Shown: positions 11,482 to 22,461, counted from the first letter of the stretch. The stretch: DNA of 64,000 bases from Scleromitrula shiraiana (GCA_028455995.1 JABELC010000005.1:496001-560000); one strand, 5' to 3'. Numbers and translations: made by a program. Notes: generated by a model not told the origin, from the letters alone.

Positions 11482-13132
11482 TCAAACCGTGGTTTTCGAG
11501 CTATCTTTAAGAGGCCAATCAAACTCCGATGGACCTGTCGAAAACACTGGACTTGGTAGGAAGGGTGGATTTGTAGGAAATATTGTGGTCATTGAATTCG
11601 TTAAACTCCTTGAGCCAACTGGAGTCCTCGTAAACTCATCGTCGTCGCATATCTCGTAGATCGTCTCCGTCATTCTCTTCAACGAGACACTATCACTCTT
11701 CAAGCTAAAATTGCGTACACTGCCTTTTTCGTTTTCCTCACTCTCTTGGGGCGAGACAAAGGTGGATGAAGAAGAAATAGTGCTTCGGAACTTCTTGTCC
11801 TTCAATTTTATACCATCGTAGGAGCTTCGAGTAGACGAGCTTTGGGTATATGAACATCGGGTATATGAACATCGGGTATATGAGCTTCGAGTATACGATG
11901 TAAGGGAAGATGCTCTAGAATCTTTGGTCTTCATGGTATTCATGGTGTACATATAGTCCGTCGGACCATTATGAAGTTGCTCATTTGGTTGATCTTCGCC
12001 GAATAATAGCTGGTTGGGAACAACAAGGGAGGTAAATGCACGTGGGAAGAATACACGCAAAAGTGGGCGGAGCGTTGATACACTGAAGGCCATAATACAG
12101 AGACCAGGTTCGATGATTGAACACTGTCATAATCAATTAGTTTTCTTTGGGTTTCATGTGTGTCAAATGAAATACATACAATTGCAACGTTAGTGGCTGC
12201 ATAAAGAAAATTGTCGGTAGTAGATAGTTCTATGATGAAAGGTATGCGCGTCAATGCTGCAATTCCAGCTCTGAATTGATTTCATTAACATTAGAGCTTT
12301 GAAGTGTCAAGGAGTAGTCACTAACAGCAAACCTAAAGAGAGGAGACCAACGATCGGTAGTCTGACCATCTCACCCATATTCGCATTCCGCATAATCCAA
12401 ACAGGTAGTAATCCAAGTGTCCAATCCATGATCAGACTTAACACTGAATGTGCGATACTAGTATCTGTCACTATATTGATGTCCATACAGGAACCTTTAG
12501 CGCCCTGAGATTTCTTCCAGAAGAAATCAGACGGCGAGCATTGAAGTATAAGAAGTATAGTGTAAGCTGTTGTGAAGATGAAAAGAGTGAGTTGAGTAAC
12601 ATAAATTGTGTATTTATGAATACATCGAGTCGCCAAACGAAGCAAGAATACCGAGATAGAAAGGCGAACAAAGAATGTCGTTACGGCATATAATATTCTT
12701 TGGGACGGTCAGAAAACAGAAATATCATAGAGCCTGTTGGATAGGACTCAGAATATACGCACTCGTCGAACCACCACGCATGCAACGCCTTTGACACATC
12801 TTCTAGCGGTATTTGATCCAAATGCCTCCCAACTCCCCATTTGACACTTTGAATTCCAACCGCTCCATATGTAGTATATAGAAACTGCGACAATTAGATA
12901 GGAAATACAAAATGCATTAAGAGAAAGAACTTGCGAGCGACAAGACAAGTAACGAATCATCCAGCTTCCAGGTCTTTGTAATCAACGCTCGAACGATGAT
13001 TCTTAGGGAGACAAATAGCCATGAGAGTCCTACAAATACTCCTATCACCAGAGCTGCAAAAGTGTCAGTACGAATTTCACTGATAGGATTTGCGAAAGCA
13101 AACTCACTGATTTGAGGACCCCGATCTTCCAT
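11482..13132 (-). CDS. PTH11-like seven-helix integral membrane protein (fungal rhodopsin domain)
   Basis: A fungal 'rhodopsin-domain' membrane protein of the large PTH11-related family, probably in the plasma membrane; ligand unknown. Exons in transcription order are 13132-13108, 13053-12935, 12884-12763, 12697-12326, 12270-12180 and 12123-11482, giving 456 aa. The start MEDRGPQIT is the usual family beginning. Several hydrophobic helices follow, with family blocks KTWKLDDSLL, YGAVGIQSVKWGVGRHLDQI, FDEILYAVTTFFVRLSISVF, SIIEPGLCIMAFSVSTLRPL. The ~200-residue C-terminal tail is cytoplasmic in this family, Ser/Thr-rich, and holds a tandem SYTR(S/C) repeat. The intron at 12934-12885 starts with GCAAGT, so it is a probable GC-AG intron. 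The first intron (13107-13054) is 54 nt and open, so retention would keep the frame. Confidence 0.82.
11821..11901 (-). repeat. 15-bp tandem repeat inside the PTH11-like tail
   Basis: About five imperfect copies of a 15-bp unit (plus-strand GTATATGAACATCGG) encode repeated SYTRS / SYTRC blocks. Two neighbouring copies are nearly identical, pointing to recent expansion. Confidence 0.85.
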
Positions 13133-15427
13133 ATTTCGCCCCGTATCATCAAATCATTAATCAACCAAATAAGGAATGGCAACAATGGTGAGCAAAAGAG
13201 GTATATTCTCCGCAACAGCTGACGCATTCAAAAATCAGAATGTCTGTGGGCATATGGTTTGTTTTACGTGCAGAAGATCGTCCCAAGAGATGGGATAGAC
13301 GTATAATCGAACTAATCAGAAATCCCATATCTGCATATGCAGGTACGTAGTGCTATTTGATAATTCCCATTGCTAAAGGATCTTCAAGTCAATTTTCATG
13401 GACTAAAGATCTGCCGTGAAGCTAAAATCTAAGGTACTAGTACTCGGGTATCGCAACTGTCTTATGATTTGAGGAGAGGCTTATCCACTTGTAGGTAGTT
13501 CCGATTTAAGTCGAGGACTAAACAAGACGGACCGGTAGATCTCTCGTGTTTTCGGGAGCTAATTATTCACCGAAGGTCTGATAGGCTGATGTAATGATCT
13601 ACATATTTGGGTGCCGTCCTGAATTTTGAGACTACGGAGGTTAAAAACTGTCCGAGTCTCGTGGTAAGCAGTCAGGGCAATGTGGTTTTCAAGTATGGAT
13701 GTAAGATACTGGCTAGTTTACCCTCTATACTACGTATGCCCACAACATCACGATTGTCCCCATATAATAGTAGAGAGTGTAGACATAAAGTGGACGAATT
13801 CAACAAACTCTCAATGGCGAAATGCGAAGTAAATCTCCATAAAGAAATATCTCAATTTATTCACCGAATGTATACGAGAACCTTTTACTGTCTTCGATAC
13901 AGAAGTTTAGAGACTTGGCATGAAAACTCTGTTCATCTCATACTTATTAGATATAAGGTTTGCATATTGAGGTTCCCGAGAGTCTCGACTTCTGGATCAT
14001 TACCGTATGTTGCAGTTTAACAATTCGAGAATTCAAGTTCATAGAACGGAAAAGTTGATGAATTTGGGGTTACGGAGAGTTGAAAGAATAAGAGAATCGG
14101 CGCCAATGAAAGATTTTTTTGGCGACGCTAGTGCAGATATAACGAGGATCATACTTCTACCAGTCCGAAACTTTATTTTCGAAATTATGGAAAATTCAAA
14201 TCTATATAAAATTCCTCGTATCGAACATACATAAAGTAATGAAGAATTCTAGGTTATGTATACTTTCTGGTTCGAAAGAAAGAATTTCTACTACGATTTA
14301 GCAGTTCGCTATTTGAGGATATCTTATTACTTTGTGTTCAAACATGGCTTATATCTCTCAGTATTTGGAAATTTTAAACAGGTTCATTTTGAAATTCCAG
14401 CACCATATCAACTGGGCAGACCGAGGTCTATGGAAATCTAACCAGGGATCGCACGTCTGTTTTAGTGTTTTCTTTTTCTTTGGCAAAAGCGATGGCGTCA
14501 GCCCGCATCTCGACTTTGAGCGACTTCAAGGCCCCTCATATTTCCCACGAGAATCAGTTGAATCGACTCCATCGTTAGCCTCCACATAGTTCATATCTTG
14601 AGGGCTCTAAAAATAGCGCATAAAATTTCTCCTGGATGTGGAGTGCGCTAAGTCCAGGAAGGGGGGTGAAGAGAACTCCTCTTCAAATTGTCTCTTGAAG
14701 TTTCCTACAATAATGTAAATATGACGAGGGTTCTTCAAAGACTGAGTAGAGAAGTCTTGTCTGTTTAATGCAATTGGCGAAAGGAGAGAAGTATATAAGA
14801 TATGAAGCTGAATCAGGAGAAACCATTGTTGCTTTTCGGATAAGTCTTGAGATAGTCACGTCCCAGAGATAAGTATTGGAAAGTTTATTGCACAAACCTT
14901 AACACTCATTACAACATTGCAAATGTCTTGGGGTCATGTGAATAGAAAGAAGGAAGAAGTCTGATTTATAAAATATCCTAACTCTATCACGAATCATTAA
15001 GAGAAATCAAATGCTTATGATTAGAGTTGAATTCATGTTGGCATTTCAAGGTTCACGCCCTACCAGAAACTAATCTGAACGCCGCTTGGTGCGACTGAAT
15101 GAGAATGAGATATGTGAGGTTGGCAATCTAATGGATCCTAACTCGCCCATTTCTGCTGAACTTATTCTTCCTGCGCTCTTGGGATCATTGATGTTTGAGA
15201 AAGGACAACATAATTTCAGGTTCTTAAAATTCTGTCACGTTAGAAGGGAATCAAAATCAACCAAGGTTATTCCGCAATATGCAGTTGTGAATAGAACATT
15301 GTGTTGAGGAAAGGGGAGGCAGAAAGGGATAAGAAGCTATATGTGAAGATCAAAAGCTGCTCATAAGTTTTACTATAAAATCCACCACTGCAATGTATTT
15401 GTTTACAGTTTCCAATTACCAAGGGAT
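13133..15427. other. Intergenic, no gene recognised
   Basis: AT-rich DNA upstream of the PTH11-like gene and downstream of the broken dehydrogenase. A 137-codon plus-strand frame at 13607-14020 lacks any recognisable motif or coding-like composition, and I do not call it. Confidence 0.45.
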
Positions 15428-16350
15428 TTATACCCCATCATAACTTACAAACTGTCCAGATGTTGTAGTCTTGGTTGCTGAATCAATCTATTTCAAGATC
15501 CCCACGGTTAGTATACATGTTTTCCTACCAAGTAAATAGACAACTCACCTGTGCCAAAGCAGCCTCTGAACTCTGCTTCACAGTCATCGGCGGTGCAGGA
15601 ACACCAATACTATTTGCAAAGTTTTGCCCATTGGTTGTCTGAACCCATCTAAAAATCGTTAGAACTCTCCTCCACACCAGTGGTACATCATACTTACCCA
15701 GGATGTACAGTCAATGCGGTAATTTCTTTTCTTCTTCTTCGTGTATCTTCTTTGCAGCATAATGAACTGCCGCTTTACTAACTCCATATCCTATAGTTAG
15801 TGCTCCTGTCATAGCCCCAATGCTTCCTAAAATACTCCCAATAATAACATATTTTTACGCTGGTAGAACTTCTGCCTTAAGAAAAAGGAGGAGTGTTTGA
15901 TAAAGAGCAATGGGGCCGAGTATGTTGGCGTAGAAGTCCGCTAAGATTGAAAAAAGAGGTGTTTCTATTGTATATTTGAAACAGGTTCCAACTCCAGCAT
16001 TTGCAATAAGGATGTCAATATTCCCAATATCTTGGGATGTCAGACTTCTAGCTAATGCCTTATGAGCGTCTTCTGTTTCGGATGTTGAGGTGGTGGAGAT
16101 CGCAAGATAGGTAACAATAAGTGTACTGCCTTCGGCTTTTGGGAGTTGTTTGAGAGGGACAACATCAGTAGTTGCATTGCGGACGGTTGCTATAACTGTA
16201 GAGTTGGCGCGTTGAAGTAATATGGAGACAATACCGAAACCAATTCCTGAAAGAAGTTAACAAGGGATGGCCTAAATACACAATATGATTGATCATTGAT
16301 TATATACCTCGATTTGCGCCTGTAATGAGATATCTCTTGTTTGATGCCAT
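15428..16350 (-). pseudogene. Short-chain dehydrogenase/reductase, broken by a stop and a frameshift
   Basis: Remnant of an NAD(P)-dependent SDR enzyme. The first exon (16350-16308) encodes a start with the nucleotide-binding motif TGANRGIG, completed across an intron ending at 16247. Later blocks are NIDILIANAG (the NAG motif), GSILGSIGAMTG (catalytic serine region) and YGVSK (catalytic Tyr and Lys). Two lesions are visible. An in-frame TAA lies at 15855-15857, just before the serine block. A shift of one base lies in the GAA-rich run near 15725-15741, after which ALTVHPG continues in another frame. Downstream exons (WVQTTNGQNF, then a last exon ending at 15428) keep good splice sites. Recent inactivation is likely; base-calling error at both sites is the alternative. 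Confidence 0.8.
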
Positions 16351-17155
16351 TGTTTATGGATGTCAAAATCTCAATATTTTGATAATCTCTTCTGTATAGA
16401 GATTGAAAGCAAGTGAGTGTATAAACAGCATGAGGGCACAGACTCAATGGACAGCAGCAATATCAGAATTCACACAGGCTGGATCTCTATTGGTAATGCG
16501 AGCAATCAGAACATAGATGGATTGTTTCCGAGTTCTGGAACCAAAATCTTACACTGTCCAAGTGTTCGGCGATAATGCAAAAGCGCCTCTGATAATTGCA
16601 GCTAAGCAAATCACCATGTTGTCACTCGACAACTCTAGCTATATACGGGATTGATATAACAACCAACGATGAAATTTCTGGATTCTAGATCGTTGATCGA
16701 TATCAAATGATATGTCAATCCCGCTATATCTACTAAGTATACAACTCAATTGATGACCCACCAACCTAAACTGAAGAGTTCCTGTAGCAGCAAATTCCAA
16801 AGATATCATTCCAAGTTGCTGATTGTATTGAAAAGCTTCAAAACTTGATTAGTTGCATGGAGATGAGAGACTATTTTGCACAATCCTTCATGCAAGATTG
16901 ACTTCTGTAGTTGAAGCACTATGTAGGTGAAAGTATAAGAATGTTGATGATACCTGGTGATATTAGCATATACGTCGCTTATATAAGCTACGCCCTCTGT
17001 CACGATATTATCCCTGCTCGTCGCGTGTCGCGTCTCCCCATTTTTCACTTTCCACTTTTTTAAATCCAATCCAGCTGTCATTAGTTCCACAGCCCAAACG
17101 AATCTACAATTCAACCTAACCTCACTTCTAAAGCTCTTCATCATAAAACAACAAT
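16351..17155. other. Divergent intergenic region; dUTPase promoter
   Basis: Lies between the broken dehydrogenase (minus) and dUTPase (plus). Apart from CGCGT motifs near the dUTPase start I see no gene. An antisense frame of 138 codons crossing the dUTPase start is a composition shadow. Confidence 0.5.
17021..17033 (+). promoter_or_regulatory. Paired TCGCGT (MCB-like) motifs upstream of dUTPase
   Basis: TCGCGT occurs twice, at 17021-17026 and 17028-17033, about 125 bp before the dUTPase ATG. The core resembles the MBF site (ACGCGN) that drives G1/S genes in fungi. Function is inferred, not shown. Confidence 0.4.
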
Positions 17156-17892
17156 ATGTCCACACTCCCGCCAAACTCACCCACCTCACCACTTCCCAAA
17201 CGACTAAAGCCAAACCCAACATCCCCTACAAACGCAAGCAAAAACACCAGCAACGAACCTCCAAATATGTCTTCCACGTCCGCAACAAACGGTACATCTA
17301 CCAGCACACCCGCCGTTACCAGTCTCAAATCCTCCACACCTCCACCTCTTCTCATCAAGAAGCTCTCAGACAAAGCAAGACTGCCAACACGCGGCAGTGC
17401 TTTTGCCGCTGGTTATGATATCTATGCTGCGCGCGACACGATTGTTCCAGCACGAGGAAAAGTTTTGGTTGATACGGATATCAGTATGGCTGTACCTGAA
17501 GGAACATGTATGTTTATTCCCTTTGCCTATTTTTCTTGTTGCCTTTCTATCTTATTTTATATTATGTTACCCTACTACATCTCTTTTCTCCAAAAACGAA
17601 TTTCAGCAACGTAAAACTGACCTCACTTTCCTTCGTAGATGGACGTATAGCTCCTCGTTCTGGTCTAGCAAGCAAACATATGATTGACACAGGAGCTGGA
17701 GTAATTGATGCAGATTATCGTGGACAGGTAAAGGTATTATTGTTCAATCATGGGGAGAAGGATTTTGAAGTGAAGGAGGGTGATCGAGTTGCACAGTTGG
17801 TTTTGGAGAGAATCTATACACCCGAAGTTATGGAGGTAGAGGTTTTAGAAGAGAGTGTTAGGGGAGAGGGTGGCTTTGGTAGCACGGGTTGA
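17156..17892 (+). CDS. DUT1: dUTP pyrophosphatase (dUTPase)
   Basis: Hydrolyses dUTP to dUMP and pyrophosphate, keeping uracil out of DNA and feeding thymidylate synthesis; acts as a homotrimer. Exons are 17156-17507 and 17639-17892, giving 201 aa. All five family motifs are seen: AAGYDIYA (84-91), GRIAPRSGLASK (119-130, completed across the intron), GVIDADYRG (138-146, catalytic Asp), GDRVAQLVLERI (165-176) and RGEGGFGSTG (192-201). The last motif ends the protein, as in active trimeric enzymes. The first ~65 residues are Pro/Ser/Thr-rich and outside the fold. An in-frame ATG at 17267 (residue 38) would give a shorter form. Convergent with the pyridoxal kinase gene, 257 bp between stops. Confidence 0.95.
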
Positions 17893-18149
17893 GTAATGGT
17901 AAAATAAATGAATGGTTGGATACTGGTTTGCGAAGGCAAGCATGGAATGGATGTGGTTCTTGGCATAGACAGGTTATGGTGTACAATTTGAGGGAGTGGG
18001 AATAGATGAGAGCCATAGAGGATAAAAGATAAAGATGAGCGATCGCTGCTGATTAGTTATTTCCAAACATTGAAAATCCTAAGATTGTTCTTCTATTCCA
18101 TGGTTTATGCCGCTTCTTTTAGTGATCTCTATGGTTGTTTGTCAAAAGT

Positions 18150-19455
18150 CTACAAATTCTCCGCCTTGAATATAACCTCGGGGTTCTTCAAAAGTCCTAC
18201 GTTCCTCACCAGTCTAACTTCCGCCGCCTTCGATCTCACTAAAGACTCCCTCTTAGAATCTTCATCCTTGTCCCTGCCCCCAACCACATTCTTCCACCTC
18301 TCAATCTCTTGATCCCTTTCAACCTTCGTCCTCTCGAGCACCTCATGCATACTAGCCAGTACCTTTTCCGTAGCCCTCGCAAGCGGTAACTCTGTAGCTT
18401 CCACCTCGTCATCGCTAATCCACGAATCTTTCTCAGATAATCCATCGACTGCACACACCGCCTCTTTTAACCTTACCAACATAAGAGCTGCGAACATATC
18501 CCCGGTTCCGCTGAAGAAGCAATCGATCGCAGGGATCTTAACACAGAAGATACGAGGTGTAGCAGTCGACGTCATGGTCGAGCCCACGACCGTGAGGCTT
18601 GGTTCGGCGCCAGGAGTTGGTAAAGAAATCGATGTTACCATTATGTGAGGTATTCTATAAACTTCGTGCAGTGTTGTTATAGCAAGCTTCAGCGTTTCCA
18701 TATCCTGAATTTTGACTCCGGATAATGTCCTACACCAGTCAGCGATCGTTCCCAACACGCTTCCGCGCACCTCGGAAGCCCTACTCAACCTCGAACTGAT
18801 TCGGTAGTATCAAATCCGCATCTTTAATCAATCCTTTATATGCCGGTACCACATCCTCCGCAACATACAGTCTTCCATTATCACCCATGACTGGATCCAG
18901 AACCCAGAAGAAACTTCCAGGCTTCATTGTAGCCTTTAACTTCAGATCGCGCGCAATAGAGCCTACGGCTTCGACGGCCGCTGCTCCGGGTAGATAGCCC
19001 GAAAGCATCATGTTGAAATCATCGAGGTAAGAATTCTTAAGTCCTTGGTAAAGATCTGTTATTTCGGCAGAAGTTGCGCGTGTGCCTTTGGCTTGACCAT
19101 AGCCCAAATGATTACCTATTGCGCATCAGCCAATTGCTCTTTTGGCGCACATGCGATGAGATAAGAAGAGCTCCGGACATACTAAACTGTACAGTATTTA
19201 AAGCAGCAACTTCACATCCCAAAGATTGCATAACGAACGTAGCCATTGTGTTCCCGACATAGCTTCAGGTGAAGATTTTGCTTAGCGGAACTGTGCGCGG
19301 AATAAGGGAGAGATTTTGACTCAGGGGACTCACCCGTAGACGACCTTAAGCACATTATGTTAGTCTAGGAAGTGAATTCTTAATGCTTATGCTCATACAT
19401 GACTGGCTACAGCGAGAACGCGTGTATCTGGTACCGGAAAGTCATTGGTAGACAT
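18150..19455 (-). CDS. BUD16: Pyridoxal kinase (vitamin B6 kinase)
   Basis: Phosphorylates pyridoxal, pyridoxine and pyridoxamine with ATP in the B6 salvage pathway; cytosolic. Exons in transcription order are 19455-19399, 19344-19334, 19262-19183, 19115-18785 and 18729-18150, giving 352 aa. The second exon is only 11 nt. Splicing gives RVLAVASHVVYGYVGN, the N-terminal ribokinase-fold block, then NHLGYGQAKGT, WVLDPVMGDNGRLYV (ATP/metal region), LILPNQFEVETLSGVKI and FFSGTGDMFAALML with the catalytic Asp of GTGD. Length fits fungal members; the charged C-terminal stretch (RTKVERDQEIERWKN) is common in the fungal forms. About 1 kb separates it from PCNA, on the same strand. Confidence 0.92.
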
Positions 19456-20487
19456 CTTGATGGGCGAGTAGGATGCCGTATTAATATCCGATGTATTCGG
19501 GAGCGATGTCGTGATGAGTGTAGTTCAGGTGGAAGAGTTAGGTATCATGGAGGAAGGAAGTTAATCTCAAGAAGATTACACAATAAGAATTCATTACCTT
19601 TTTTCTAGGTGATACGATGATGGTATTTTCTTATCTTCATAGCTCTAACTGTATACCGATTGGTATGGTGGGGTAATAATGCCCCGCTCTATCATCGCTG
19701 GGCAGAATACTCGGGTGAGGGCCAGAACCATAGAGTAGTTTTCTAGATTGCCCCGCGCTATATTGTAACAATTTTGGTTCTCCAAGACTAACCCTATGGG
19801 CTCAGCGGGTTAGGAATAGAACCTGACGCCGAACCAGGGATTTTGTCAGGTTTTCAGTAACTAATACTAGTACGGCAAAAAGGACTATTTTCCACTATTT
19901 GTCCATATCTTCATATCTTCATATTCCATATTCCTATTAGGCCTACTAAAAAAGGCGGTGACAAACTTAAGGGTCTGTACCTCCGTATATCCGGTGCTAG
20001 AAAGAGACTTGTACGCCAAGAAGGTCCTGTTATAGTACAAAAATTAACAAAAACTCAAGATAACCAAAACCCACTACTCTCTAGCATGTTCACAATTCAG
20101 CATAGATCTGGGGTTAGAGCATATTAAAAGGCATAGAATCATGTTTAAACAGTTTTATAGCCAATACAATATTTCTTGTAATTTTCATTTCATAGCATGT
20201 ACATCATTAAATGAATCTGATGACTGCCAAATACTCAAGAGAATGTGAAGATCGAGTTTGAAGATTTCATATGCGTTAGCTATCATACTACAAATATATT
20301 ACGCTACTGCTTTCCTACAAACTCAAGATAAAACCTCCGAATTGCTTCACTCTCCAGCGTATCTGGTCCTGAAAAACAAGAAGCTTCATCATATTCACCC
20401 CATATCCATAAAATCAATCCGCACGCCATACAGAATATGCTGTAAACTTTCGTATCAATGTTCATTATACTTTCTAGACAGTCGTGT
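19456..20487. other. Intergenic (pyridoxal kinase promoter / PCNA 3' region)
   Basis: About 1 kb between two minus-strand genes. It should hold the kinase promoter and the PCNA 3' UTR. No other gene is supported. Confidence 0.55.
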
Positions 20488-21482
20488 CTATTCGTCATCA
20501 CCAATCTGTGCAGAGTTAGCTTCCATTTCAAATGAATGTATAGTATGTGAATTTACCTTGGGGGCCAAGTAAAATCTCAAATAACTGCTTCCAGCCAACT
20601 GGTATTCTACCAAAAGAGGTACCTCATTCGACAAGCATAGCTTGACTGACTTGGACAAGCCTGCAGCCTTGCAGAAGTTGACCAAATATTTAAGGGAGAA
20701 AGTCAAGGATACAGGCTCGGTGAGCTCAATATCGACGTTGAGTTCTGGTTTGTCGACATTGCTATGGCTTCGAAGAGTAACAGCTCCGTTGCCAATATCA
20801 CCCGCGCAGTGGAATTTAACACCATCCTTTGATGCCTCAATAGAGACTACAATAAACAGTTAGCCCTATCACGCAGAGTTGGAGGTGTTAAAACATACCA
20901 GACTCGGACAAAGCCATAAGATCCACACAGATCCTCTTGAACTCCGAACTAGGCATAGTAATAACTGCCGCATATTCTGTATCCGGGATACCCAAATGCT
21001 CCTGATCAATGTCCATTAACTTCAAATCGTACTCGCTCAAACGATCACTCTCGCTGCTCTCAAACACCAAATTCAACGAGTCTGGGGCGTCTTCGGCTTT
21101 GATGGTAAGAATATCTTCGCCTTGGGCAGCACGCAAAACCTTTGTAAGAGAAGTGAGATTGACACCAAGTGCAACATTGCGATCACATCTAAATGGTGAG
21201 AAGGATTCTGCCTTGAGCATCATGGAAACGAGCGCGACGTGGGAGTTGTCCATTGCTTGGAGTGCAATTCCGGAATCATTGCAGTCGAAGTTGCAGTCTT
21301 GTACGAGATCTTTGATGGCATCAACGACCTAGGTTAACAAATTAGAAGAACCCTTATTAACAATATACTGTCTGCTTACCTTCTTGAGAAGATCAGCTTG
21401 CTCGAGACGTGCTTCTAACACTAAAACTTTGTTAGATCAAACAATTTTTCAAAGGTGCGGCGAAATATAAAAATAACCTACT
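20488..21482 (-). CDS. POL30: Proliferating cell nuclear antigen (PCNA sliding clamp)
   Basis: Trimeric DNA clamp that tethers polymerases and repair factors at the fork. Coding exons in transcription order are one base at 21482, then 21420-21380, 21328-20899, 20846-20557 and 20505-20488. This gives exactly 259 aa, the usual fungal length. The protein reads MLEARLEQADLLKK, then VVDAIKDLVQDCNFDCN, SGIALQAMDNSHVALVSMML, the interdomain region KLMDIDQEHLGIPDTEY, LTFSLKYLVNFCKAAGLS and LRFYLAPK + IGDDE. The ATG itself is made by splicing: A at 21482 joins TG at 21420-21419 across a 61-nt intron (GTAGGT donor, CTAAC branch, TTTTAG acceptor). No other in-frame ATG precedes LEARLEQ; a TGA blocks the unspliced frame. 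The last coding exon is 18 nt. ACGCGT lies upstream at 21649. Confidence 0.95.
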
Positions 21483-22447
21483 CTTGTTGGTGGTTTCTTA
21501 ACTGTGCGAAGAAAGAATGGGAGTTATGTAGAAAGAATTAAGATGTTGTACGAGGATATTCTGGGGGAAGTTGAGGATTGTATTGCAAAGTAGATATGGG
21601 TTGAGTTGTACTTTTGGATGAGGGAGAGACGCGGTCAGGAAACAGAAAACGCGTAGAGTGGTTTTTCTTATGCACGGACCATTATTACACCTGGGTAACG
21701 GGTAACGGGTAATGAGCTAGCTAGTATTTAAATTTTGAATGTCCATTTTCTAAATAGACATTTATAACAAACAGTATTGACTTAAAACTATTTATTAGAT
21801 GTATATATCTTATACAAACATTCAATACGAATTTATTCAAAGTACATTTCAATGTTTACTTTTCGAATAGACATTGGAAAGTGGGTTAGCTCGAAAACTC
21901 TTGAAGCAAACGACCGATACAAGGATAGCAGTACCGAGCGAGTACTCGAGTATACAAACCATTCAAATTTTGAATGCCCATTCAGTTTCTATACATTCAA
22001 TATCAAAACTCATAATATCCATATTGTATATATGGACATTCAAAACAAACTTGGCTTAAGGGCATTTGAATGCCTGCATTGAAAACACAGAGATTCAAAA
22101 TAAATTTGCGCATAATACATATAAATGTTTACCCTCTGGACAAACATTAGCTCACTCCATACAAGTAAGTCATACCCTACCTACTAGTTAACTATGGCAT
22201 TATGATCATTATGAGTATATTCGGGTGCTTGACATCAAAATTATATACTCCATCCATTACCATCTACCTGTGTCTAACAATGTATAGTGAGCATATCTAT
22301 TATAATTGCCCCAAAAGCTTTCAGGCATTTAAAAGCTCTAAACTCATACAGTTAACAATTGTCCCAACAACTTTCAGACATTTAAACTCTTAACGTATAC
22401 AATTAATGATTGTCCCAAAAACTTTCAAATATTTAAAAACTCCCAGC
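21483..22447. other. Intergenic; PCNA promoter and AT-rich repeat-bearing DNA
   Basis: The part next to PCNA holds its leader and promoter. The rest is AT-rich with repeated short words such as GACATTCAAAACAAAC, and ends in a 53-bp tandem repeat that runs into the transporter stop codon. Confidence 0.55.
21629..21654 (+). promoter_or_regulatory. MCB-type ACGCGT and ACGCGG motifs upstream of PCNA
   Basis: A perfect palindromic MluI cell-cycle box (ACGCGT) lies at 21649-21654 and ACGCGG at 21629-21634, about 150-170 bp upstream of the first coding base of PCNA. MBF binding at such sites drives G1/S genes in yeasts. One other ACGCGT occurs by chance in the pyridoxal kinase coding sequence, so a single site is only suggestive. 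Confidence 0.45.
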
Positions 22448-22461
22448 CTATACAGCTAACG
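22304..22461. repeat. Three ~53-bp imperfect tandem repeats overlapping the transporter 3' end
   Basis: Copies lie at about 22304-22356, 22357-22408 and 22409-22461. Each reads AATTG(C/T)CCCAA.A.CTTTCA, then A.TTTAAA and TATACA.TTAA. The third copy includes the transporter stop codon and its last four codons. The copies differ at many positions, so the array is old. Confidence 0.8.

Noticed and set aside
13607..14020. 137-codon plus-strand open frame
   Set aside because: No motif, no splice context, AT-rich random-like composition, and no continuation on either side.
16806..17222. 138-codon minus-strand frame overlapping the dUTPase start
   Set aside because: It is antisense to the Pro/Ser/Thr-rich dUTPase N-terminus, which removes stops on the other strand.
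22304..22461. CRISPR-like array
   Set aside because: Repeats are contiguous, diverged and without unique spacers, in a eukaryotic genome; it is an ordinary tandem repeat.
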